A stretch of 64,000 bases of DNA. It comes from Rudanella sp031411995. GTDB lineage: Bacteria > Bacteroidota > Bacteroidia > Cytophagales > Spirosomataceae. Below are positions 1 to 8,600 of this stretch, piece by piece. Each line of letters begins with the position of its first letter. Position 1 is the stretch's first letter. The notes below the pieces were generated by a model, which saw only the letters and a list, made by a program, of their open reading frames with translations, made no database searches and had not been told where the DNA came from. The DNA lies in NCBI GenBank assembly GCA_031411995.1, contig JANOCD010000102.1:1-64000 (forward strand), read 5' to 3'. A program made the translations under genes and the position numbers.

Positions 1-1026
1 CTGACTCGTCAACAGCTTCTCGATCACGGGCTGAATGGCGTAGTTGCTGCTCACAAACAGGGCCGCCAAGGGCACAATCACGTTGGTTTCTATGGCGGGT
101 GTCACCTCGGGGTTCACATACCAGCGGTAGAGTTTGCGGCAAATGAAGCGCGAGGTTTGGGGATGGTTCAGCAGCATCGTCACCAGATCGGTCAGTTCCA
201 GGTCGCCCGCCGTGGTGCCCGTGCGACCTGTGATTGTAACCCCCAACCCATTGCCATATTTATTGGAGAAAATCTTGCTGGTCGAGTCGTGCTTGCTGCT
301 CGTGAAGGTGGTGGCAAATGAAGTGGAGCCGGTTGTCCAGTAGTTGGTATATTTCCAGCCGGTCAGTACGCGGGCGGCTGCTTTCACGTCATCCTCCGTA
401 TAGTTGGCCACCCCGTTGGCATCCACCGTTCCCATCGTGAACAACTCCTGCAACTCACGGGCGTAGTTCTCGTTGGCTTTCCCCACACCCACCTCGTTCA
501 TGTCGCCGTTGAGATAGCGAAGCATGGCGGGTTCCTTACTGATTTTGGTCACTAAATCACGGAAGTTCCCCAGTGAGTTTTCCCGCAATAGTTTCAGATA
601 ACTCCACACAAAGCGGTAATCATCGACCACTTCGCGGGTTGTTACAAAATGATTTTGCCAGAATAGCGTGAGTTTATCGAGCAGGTTGGGGCCGTTGGTG
701 GGTTTGGCCATCAACCCCAGCCACCAGTATTTGATATATAGCCCATAATCGAAATTGCGGTCGCCATCGAAGGGCAAATACTGACCCGCAGGGGTCGAGC
801 TATTTTGCAGATAGGGCTGACCCGCCGTGGCCCTGGTGCTGTCTAAATCGACGGGCGGGGGCGGGTTGTAATTGACGTTGGCGATGAGCGTTTGCACCGC
901 CTGCGTGGCTGTTTGGCCTGCAAAGGCCGTAATCTCGGCTTGGGTAGGGCCAAACGTGGCCCGGCGCAACAAGTGGGCCGCTGTTTTAGCCGTTAAAGAA
1001 GTCGTGTAAACGTCGAGATAGGGCAT
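1..1026 (-). CDS. DUF1800 family protein, 3' part cut off by window edge
   Basis: An open frame runs from the ATG at 1026-1024 off the left edge; the C-terminal part is missing. The N-terminus (MPYLDVYTTSLTAKTAAHLL) and the whole visible length match the neighbouring DUF1800 gene closely, including the LLRRATFGPTQAEI start typical of the family and the NYARELQELFTMG and NHPQTSRFICRKLYRWYVNP blocks. Only 5 bases separate it from the stop of the upstream paralogue (stop at 1032), so the two are a tandem duplication in one operon. DUF1800 proteins often accompany DUF1501 partners in Bacteroidota; their biochemical role is not established. No signal peptide is visible. Confidence 0.88.
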   Translation of the reverse strand, partial: MPYLDVYTTSLTAKTAAHLLRRATFGPTQAEITAFAGQTATQAVQTLIANVNYNPPPPVDLDSTRATAGQPYLQNSSTPAGQYLPFDGDRNFDYGLYIKYWWLGLMAKPTNGPNLLDKLTLFWQNHFVTTREVVDDYRFVWSYLKLLRENSLGNFRDLVTKISKEPAMLRYLNGDMNEVGVGKANENYARELQELFTMGTVDANGVANYTEDDVKAAARVLTGWKYTNYWTTGSTSFATTFTSSKHDSTSKIFSNKYGNGLGVTITGRTGTTAGDLELTDLVTMLLNHPQTSRFICRKLYRWYVNPEVTPAIETNVIVPLAALFVSSNYAIQPVIEKLLTSQ

Positions 1027-1031
1027 AGTAA

Positions 1032-2744
1032 TTACAGGAGATGATACTCGGCCATTTGGAGTATGTAACGCATGAGGGTTTGCAACCGCCAATTGACGGT
1101 CGCCTTGGCGTTTTTGATCTGAATGGTCGTGTAGCGGTCAGGGTATGTTACGGTTCGTCGGTATTGGTTCCACTCAAATTCCCAGGTCGTGCGGGGCGAT
1201 TGATCCATCAACAGGATCTTGTCGATCAAAAAATCTTTTTGTCTCTGTGCCAAATCAGTCGCAAACAGGTTCTTCACAAATGCCTCCAACACCATTGTGC
1301 AACTAACGGGCGGGGTGGCGGGGGGCGTAGCGGTGTTAGGGGTAATATCGCCAAATTTCGGCTGAAGACCCGTTACCCAAGCCACCATGTCGATGCCATA
1401 TTTGTAGTTCGTGCTGGCATCCACGGTATGTGTGCGCCAGATGAGTGCGTCGATAAAATCGTTGCGCAAACCCAATGTGGTTGTGTTGATCCAGTTTCTG
1501 GAATAACCTGTCTGGTAATACGGGTCATAGCCAAACACCGTCAATTGATCGAGCAAATCAAGTTGCTGATCGCGCATTCGCTTGTATAAAAATTCCAGAA
1601 AAGCCCTGTATGGCTCCACATTGGGCGAAGGACTCGGAACGGGCTGGTTGAAAAACCGAGTGGCCCCAATCAGTAACTCAGCGGGCGATTTTATCATGCT
1701 CCCAATAGTCGTATCATCGAAGAAAATCTGGCTGGTGAGCAACGTTTCAATTACGGGCTGAATGGCAAAATTACCTTTAACAAACAAAGCCGCCAACGGC
1801 ACGATCACGTTTTCTTCAATTCCGGGCGAAATGGTTGGGTTCACATACCAGCGATAGAGTTTTCGGCAAATGAAGCGCGACGTTTGGGGGTGATTCAGCA
1901 ACATGGTGATCAACTGAGTCAATTCTACATCACCCGCCGAGGTGCCGCTTCGGCCCGCAATCACGGTGTTATTATACTTTGGCGAGAAAAATTTATTAGT
2001 CGAATCATGTTTACTGTTTACAAAAATGGTGGTAAAAGAAGTAGACCCTTTTACGCCAAAATTTGTGTGTTTCCAGCCAGTCAGCACTTTCGCAGCGTTC
2101 TTCACATCGTCTTCGGTATAATTTTTGTTGCCTTCATCATCCACCGCACCCACCGTAAAGAGTTCCTGCAACTCACGGGCGTAGTTCTCGTTGGCTTTAC
2201 CCTTTCCCACCTCGTTCATGTCGCCATTAAGGTAGAGTAACATAGCAGGTTCTTTTGTCACTTTGGTTACTAAATCGCGAAAGTTTCCCAGCGAATTATC
2301 CCGCAGTAATTTCAGGTAACTCCACACAAACCGATAATCTTCAACCACCTCGCGGGTGGTCACAAAATGGTTTTGCCAGAACAGCGTGAGCTTGTCGAGC
2401 AGGTTGGGTGCTCCCGTCTGTTGGGTCATCAAGTCGAGCCACCAGTATTTGATAAAAAGCCCCAGATCAATGTTTCGGTCGCCGTTGAACGAAATATACT
2501 GTCCGGCAGGTGTCGAGCTATTCTGCAAATAGGGCTGCCCGACACTCGCTTTTTGGGTATCCAGATCAACGGGTTGGGGTGGATTGTAATTAATATTTTT
2601 GATCAAAAGCTGTACAGCCTGCGTTGCAGTAATGCCCGTGAACGCCGTGATCTCGGCCTGAGTGGGACCAAACGTGGCCCGGCGCAACAAGTGGGCCGCT
2701 GTTTTAGCTGTTAGCACAGAACTATACGGATCTAAGTAAGGCAT
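1032..2744 (-). CDS. DUF1800 family protein
   Basis: This 570-residue protein is full length for DUF1800. It begins MPYLDPYSSVLTAKTAAHLL and carries the family blocks LLRRATFGPTQAEI (about 20-33), KLTLFWQNHFVTTREVVEDY (about 118-137) and NYARELQELFTVGAVDDEGN (about 187-206). The ATG at 2744 is the first in frame. It is the upstream member of a head-to-tail pair with the gene at 1-1026. The main visible differences are short indels around residues 240-270. No catalytic motif can be named. The family function is unknown, so this call is by family only. Confidence 0.9.
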   Translation of the reverse strand: MPYLDPYSSVLTAKTAAHLLRRATFGPTQAEITAFTGITATQAVQLLIKNINYNPPQPVDLDTQKASVGQPYLQNSSTPAGQYISFNGDRNIDLGLFIKYWWLDLMTQQTGAPNLLDKLTLFWQNHFVTTREVVEDYRFVWSYLKLLRDNSLGNFRDLVTKVTKEPAMLLYLNGDMNEVGKGKANENYARELQELFTVGAVDDEGNKNYTEDDVKNAAKVLTGWKHTNFGVKGSTSFTTIFVNSKHDSTNKFFSPKYNNTVIAGRSGTSAGDVELTQLITMLLNHPQTSRFICRKLYRWYVNPTISPGIEENVIVPLAALFVKGNFAIQPVIETLLTSQIFFDDTTIGSMIKSPAELLIGATRFFNQPVPSPSPNVEPYRAFLEFLYKRMRDQQLDLLDQLTVFGYDPYYQTGYSRNWINTTTLGLRNDFIDALIWRTHTVDASTNYKYGIDMVAWVTGLQPKFGDITPNTATPPATPPVSCTMVLEAFVKNLFATDLAQRQKDFLIDKILLMDQSPRTTWEFEWNQYRRTVTYPDRYTTIQIKNAKATVNWRLQTLMRYILQMAEYHLL

Positions 2745-2943
2745 AGTGCAGTTGTCACTTGGTGAATTGGCCCCGGCAAACCATCAAAAACGACCGTTTG
2801 CCTGAACCAGCGAACAACTACAAACTATATACCAGAATTATTAACTTATGCGTTTAGGTTAATTTGTGAGGATTTGGTGATAAACTTATCGTAGAAACCG
2901 GGACTAAAACCGGGCATGAAAAAATATTCATACGGCAAGATAT

Positions 2944-2980
2944 AAAAAAAGTGGCCGATGTTCAACCGGCCACTTCGTTA
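2944..2980 (-). terminator. Rho-independent terminator of the zinc peptidase gene
   Basis: A 9-bp perfect stem (AAGTGGCCG at 2949-2957, CGGCCACTT at 2967-2975) with a 9-nt loop. On the minus strand it is followed by a run of seven T, about 50 bases beyond the stop at 3023. Confidence 0.85.
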
Positions 2981-3022
2981 TCGGCAATTAAACCGATAGA
3001 TTTAAAGGAATATTAATCTACC

Positions 3023-3709
3023 TTAGTCACTACGACGTGCTCCCATCAAAATACTAACGTAGTAGAGCAAGGTTGCCAACGAACCGATAGCCGCCACGAC
3101 ATAGGTCATAGCAGCCCATTTGAGGGCATCTTTGGCGTAATCATATTCTCGCGGGTTGACTATGTTGCGGCTCTGAATCCAGGCCAACGCCCGCTTGCTC
3201 GCATCGAACTCAACCGGCAGCGTAATAAAGCTAAACAGCGTTGTCACAGCAAACAGGGCCACCCCAATGGCCAGCGGAATAATGGAGGTATTGATGAGCA
3301 GAACACCCGCCAGAATCACCCATTGCATATACTTTGACGAAACCGAAACAAACGGCACAATGGCCGACCGGAATTTCAGAGGGGCATAGGCCAACTGATG
3401 CTGCACGGCGTGTCCGCACTCGTGCGAGGCCACAGCCGCAGCCGCCACACTACGCCCATAAAACACGTCGGCACTCAGGTTCACCGTTTTGTCCTGTGGG
3501 TTATAGTGATCAGTCAGCATACCTTCCACCGACAACACTTTCACATCGTGAATGCCATTCTCGTTGAGCATTTTCTGGGCGATTTCGGCCCCACTGAGGC
3601 CGTTGCTCAACCCAATTTGTGAATACTCGTTAAACTTGCTCCGCAAACGCCAGCTCACAAAGCCACTAATAGCGAAGACTAGAATACCAATTAAATAAGC
3701 ACCTGCCAT
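3023..3709 (-). CDS. Zinc metallopeptidase, YugP family
   Basis: A 228-residue membrane protein with the zincin motif H96-E-C-G-H100 in the context ASHECGHAVQHQ, as in the YugP / neutral zinc metallopeptidase 2 family. A hydrophobic segment at 3-20 precedes the catalytic region. Two more lie at about 130-165, and one near the C-terminus at about 197-222. The length is normal for the family, and the ATG at 3709 gives a standard N-terminal anchor (MAGAYLIGILVFAISG). It is probably an integral-membrane protease; substrates are not known. It stands alone, ends in a strong terminator, and its neighbour upstream is a secreted peptidase. Confidence 0.9.
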   Translation of the reverse strand: MAGAYLIGILVFAISGFVSWRLRSKFNEYSQIGLSNGLSGAEIAQKMLNENGIHDVKVLSVEGMLTDHYNPQDKTVNLSADVFYGRSVAAAAVASHECGHAVQHQLAYAPLKFRSAIVPFVSVSSKYMQWVILAGVLLINTSIIPLAIGVALFAVTTLFSFITLPVEFDASKRALAWIQSRNIVNPREYDYAKDALKWAAMTYVVAAIGSLATLLYYVSILMGARRSD

Positions 3710-3812
3710 TGTCAGATTAAGTTAGGTTCGGGGTTTATTAACCCGTTGCCAATATAACAAAAAAGTGGGGGGTTTTGTGCCGGATGGCAACGGCCAACCG
3801 TCCGCGACCCTA

Positions 3813-5486
3813 TCATTTTCCAAACTTCCCCCCGAAGAAATCGCCTTTGTTCCAGACCGGTCGTTCGTCGGCCTGGGCGGTGAGGTAGGCGATGAGAAAC
3901 TGCAACTGTACGTGCCGGGCCGCAGCGGTCCAGTCGAAGGGTTGGTTCATGTCGTCCTGCGGGGTGTGGTAGATGGAGGCCCGCCAGTCGAGGTTGAGTT
4001 TGGTGCCATCGCGGGAATCCCCGGTGGTGGAGCCGCTTTTCACGAACAGGGCCGGGATTCCCTGCCGAACAAAGCTGAAATGGTCGGAGCGCATAAACAC
4101 CACCTGTTCGGGAATGGGGTCTTTGGCAATCTTAATCCCCAGGTAATTGGCGGCTGCTTTAACCGGCCCCGACAAACTCGAATGCTCGGCTCCATAGGGA
4201 ACAATGTCCAGAAGCGGATGAAAGAAAAACGGCATATCGAGCGTCGTGTTAGCCACCATACTACCCTTGGGAACGGTTGGGTTGCTGGCAAAATAATCGG
4301 AACCGAGCAGGCCCATTTCCTCCCCCGTTACGGCCACAAACAATATGGACCGGCGCGGTGCTTTGGGCAAAGAGGCAAACAGCCGGGCCGTTTCAAGGTT
4401 GATAGCCATACCCGACGCATTGTCGTGGGCACCGTTATTGATGGAGTCGTTGGGGAAGTTTTTTGTGGGGCGGGTGATACCGAGGTGGTCGAGGTGCGAG
4501 ACGCAAACGACATACTCACCGTTCAGTTTCGGATCGGAGCCGGGCAACAGGCCAATCAGATTCTCGCCAATGAGGCCGTCGTTTAAATCGGTTTGGGTGA
4601 CTGCCCGCACAGACAGGTTCAGCGGAAAAGCCTGTGGCTGGCTTTGGGTGGCTGCCAGCCGGGCTTGTTCAAACGACTTGCCAGCTCCGGCAAACAGCGT
4701 CCGGGCCGTAGAATCGCCCATAGCTCCAATCACTTTCAGTTGCGAGAATGTCCGCTGTGCCTGTCCGTTGGCATCGGTCCAGCGGTAAACAGCCTGCCGG
4801 TTCCGGGGTGCATTCGACTCGATTCGGGCGCGCATGTCGGTAGGCAGACTAAACGTGATGATACCCACGGCTCCTTTGGCCGTAGCGATCTCCTGCTTGG
4901 CTGAACCTGAATAGGCCCGTTGCGTAGACGAAAATGAAGCCGGAGCACCGTTGAAACAGGCCACAATTTTGCCCTTCACGTCGATACCGGCATAATCATC
5001 GTAGCCCAATTCGGGGGCCGACACGCCAAAACCGACGAACACCACCGGGGCCGAAACCTCGCTGGTGGCCTGTCCAAATTGGGGGCTTAGGAAGAAATTC
5101 CTGCCATATGTGAGCACCTGCACAGGTTCGTCAACCCCGTCGTTACCACGCCGAATGAGGGCCATTGAACTGCTGCTCTCGATCACCTGTGCTTTCCGCA
5201 AGGGCACAGCCTGCCGATACGTCCGGGATGCCGTACCATCCTTCTGACCCATCGGTTTAAAGCCAAGCGTTTTGAACTGCTGTTCAACGTATTGGGCAGC
5301 CAGTTCAAAGCCGGGCGATCCGGGTTTGCGGCCAGCCAGTTTGTCGTCGGAGAGGTAGCGCATGTGCGCTTCTATGGCTTCGGGCCGAACGGCCTTGGCG
5401 GCTTTTTGGGCATCGGCGGGAATCGACTGCGCCAGCGTTGCTGTGGACAGCAGGGCCAGCAAAACGGTATTGAGCGGTGTTTTCAA
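3813..5486 (-). CDS. Secreted M28-family aminopeptidase with PA-like insert
   Basis: 557 residues with a signal peptide (MKTPLNTVLLALLSTATLAQ). The M28 metal ligands are recognisable in order: H-x-D in VSHLDHLG (about 330-337), D in NGAHDNASG (about 350-358), the Glu-Glu pair in VTGEEMGLLG (about 386-395), D in NTTLDMP, and H in MRSDHFSF (about 466-473). The region at about 140-260 between propeptide and catalytic domain has the look of a PA (protease-associated) domain. It is predicted to be a periplasmic or outer-surface zinc aminopeptidase that clips N-terminal residues from peptides. It is monocistronic as far as visible. Confidence 0.92.
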   Translation of the reverse strand: MKTPLNTVLLALLSTATLAQSIPADAQKAAKAVRPEAIEAHMRYLSDDKLAGRKPGSPGFELAAQYVEQQFKTLGFKPMGQKDGTASRTYRQAVPLRKAQVIESSSSMALIRRGNDGVDEPVQVLTYGRNFFLSPQFGQATSEVSAPVVFVGFGVSAPELGYDDYAGIDVKGKIVACFNGAPASFSSTQRAYSGSAKQEIATAKGAVGIITFSLPTDMRARIESNAPRNRQAVYRWTDANGQAQRTFSQLKVIGAMGDSTARTLFAGAGKSFEQARLAATQSQPQAFPLNLSVRAVTQTDLNDGLIGENLIGLLPGSDPKLNGEYVVCVSHLDHLGITRPTKNFPNDSINNGAHDNASGMAINLETARLFASLPKAPRRSILFVAVTGEEMGLLGSDYFASNPTVPKGSMVANTTLDMPFFFHPLLDIVPYGAEHSSLSGPVKAAANYLGIKIAKDPIPEQVVFMRSDHFSFVRQGIPALFVKSGSTTGDSRDGTKLNLDWRASIYHTPQDDMNQPFDWTAAARHVQLQFLIAYLTAQADERPVWNKGDFFGGKFGK

Positions 5487-5690
5487 GAGATTGGCTGTGT
5501 TCCAGATTGATTGTGCAAGATACGAACGGGACCGGACACGACAAGATCGGCCTTGTAGGTCTGGGGTTGAAACTTATTTGTTAACCGACTGGAGCAAAGG
5601 CACTTCACCACGAAACCTTATCCGGTGACGCACCCCTATTTTCTCGTCACAAATACAGCTTTCCTCTGTAATAACTATACCACTCATTTT

Positions 5691-8600
5691 ATGCATCTGT
5701 TTTTTACGTTCATCCCTTTTGTTCGTATAGAGTCATATCTCCTATTGTTTTGCCTTCTGGTTTGGTTAATAGGCCCCTCTACAACGTCAGGCCAATCGCT
5801 GCCCACCGGATTCAACAGCAGCAAAACTCAGGATGGTTACGACCAGCCTACTGGTTTGGCTTTTAACGGACAGCAACAATTTGTGTGGGATAAAGCGGGC
5901 AGAATCTGGGTCTCGACCTGGAACGGCACCCAATATGTGAAGCAGGCCATCCCCGCGCTCGACATTTCTCCGGAAGTAGGCAACTGGCGCGATTTTGGCT
6001 TGTTGAGCGTCGCCCTCGATCCCCACTTTGCGACCAATGGCTTCATTTATTTGTTCTATGTGGTGGACCGGCACCACCTGCTCAACGTCGGCACAACCAA
6101 CTACAGTGCCACCACCGATACCTACTTCAACGCCAGCATCGGCCGCCTGACACGTTACCAGCTAGTTCAGACAAACGGCGTTTTCTCGACCGACTACACC
6201 AGCCGCAAAATCCTGATCGGCGAAACCAAATCGACGGGCATTCCGGTGATCTACGAGTCGCACGCGGGGGGTACGATTGTGTTTGGACGCGACGGTTCGC
6301 TGCTGCTCTCGACGGGCGACAATGCCGGTATCGCCAGCCCCGACAAAGGCAGTGCCCCCGAAACCTACTACCAGCAGGCACTAACCGACAGTATCCTGCG
6401 ACCTGCCGAAAACGTAGGGTCGTTCCGGTCGCAGATGCCCTCGTCGCTCTGCGGAAAAATCCTGCGCCTTGACCCCAACACCGGCGATGGTATTGCCAGC
6501 AACCCGTTTTATGAGGGGAACACCCCCCGGTCGGCGCGGTCGCGGGTATGGGCGTTGGGCTTTCGTAACCCCTTCCGAATGACCATTCAGCCCGGCACGG
6601 GCAGCACTAACCCCACCGATGGCAACCCCGGTACGTTGGTTGTGGGCGACGTAGGGCCGGGAGTTTGGGAAGATCTGCACCTCATCAGGGCAGGGGGCGA
6701 AAATGCCGGGTGGCCCCTTTACGAGGGCATTTTGCCAAGCTATAATTTCCCCGATTTCGCCCAAACGGTCGAAAACAAAGACGAACCCAACCCCGACGAT
6801 GACACGCAGAATAACCCGTGCAGCAGACCGTTTCTGACCTTCGCTGATCTGCTGCGCGACGCGCCCGTATCGGGCACGGCGGTAGCAACCAGCCCCTGCG
6901 GCACCACACGGCTACCCGGCCCGCAACGTCGGTATTTCCACAGTCCCCCGGCCCTCGACTGGAATCACGGAGCGGCTATTGCCCGCACGCCCACCTTCAG
7001 CGGCACCGTCGCTACAGCCACGACCATCAGCCCGAGCAGCACCGGTTGCGCGGGTAACCCATTTTGGGGAAACTGCGTGATTGGCGGGGCCTGGTATCCG
7101 GCCAACGAGGCTTTTCCAACGGCCTGGCAAAACACACTCTTCTTCGCCGATTATGGCGCGAACTGGATCCGGGCGGCCACCCTCGATCCCAACGGGGGAA
7201 TAAGTCAGGTACGTGAATTTTTGCCCAACAACTGGGGCAACGGCATCGTGGACGTAGCCTACAACCCCCTCGACGGTAGCTTGTACTTCGTCAACGCCAA
7301 CTCGGGCGAAATCAGTAAGATCAGCCATGGCGGCAACCAGCCCCCAGTAGCCGTGGCAACGGCCAACCCACAGACAGGCACTTCGCCTCTGAGCGTGACT
7401 TTCACCGGCAGCAACTCCGCCGACCCCGACGGCGACGCGCTCACCTACGAATGGACTTTTAGCGACGGCAGCACGTCCACCTTAGCCAATCCGGTGCGGT
7501 CGTTTACGGTGGCACCCGATGCACAGGGGATTTTAATCCGGTCGTACACTGCCCAACTCGCCGTATCCGATACCAAAGGATTGCGGGTCGTTAGCCCATT
7601 GATCGCTATTTCGCTGGATAACCCAGCCCCAACGGCCCACATTACCAACCCCGTCAACAACATAAAATACGCGCTCGACAAAGCGTCCAGCTACACCTTA
7701 GCAGCAACCGTTACCGACGATGCCCCCACGAGCCTTACCTACGCCTGGCAGGTGACGCTTCGCCACAACAACCACCAACACCGAGAACCTGCGATCCATA
7801 CAACCAATCCAGTCGTCACGATCTCGCCTGTAGGATGCGATGGCGAGGATTATTACTACTTCATTTCACTCAAAGTGACGGACGATGGTGGCTTGACCGC
7901 CCAGGATTCGGTGAAGATCTATCCCGATTGTAATTCACCTAATCTGGCCGTGAGTGACTTGACGGCTACTACGCTCACCAGCAACAGTGTGCGGCTTAAC
8001 TGGACCAACCCGGCGATAACCTTCGACAATGTGCTGGTAGCAGCCAAAGCAGATAGTGGCTTCATCGACAAACCGACCGGCCTCGTCTATCCGGCCAATG
8101 CCAGCTTCACGGGCAACGGTGCCGATTTTTATGGCGGCAAGGTGTTGTATCAGGGTATGGCCACCTCGCTGGTAGTGACCAACCTCACGGCGGGCCAACG
8201 TTATTTCTTCCGGGTTTACACACGCCGTGGTACGGCCTGGACGGGGGGCGTTGAAGAAAGTGCAACTCCGCCCTCATCCACAACAACGGCACCGCCCTCG
8301 TCCACAACCACCGCTCCACCGACATCTACTACATCGGTGACGAGCATCAGCCCGTCCAAATGCTACCGGATTCAATCACGCAGCAGTGGATTAACGCTCA
8401 ACGTACCATCGGGTCCGTGGGATGATGGAGCCATACTCCAGCAACATACTAACGCCGATCAACTTTGGCAAAAGTGGCAGTTCACGCCCGTTGATGGAAG
8501 TTACTACAGTATTGCCGTGCTGCACAACCAGAAAAGTATTCAGGTGCAAAACAGTTCAGAGGCCGACGATGCTCCGCTTCAACAATGGACCTATTGGGGG

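Noticed and set aside
3765..4586. A 273-codon plus-strand frame over the M28 peptidase gene
   Set aside because: The opposite strand carries a complete enzyme with all motifs; this frame has no recognisable pattern.
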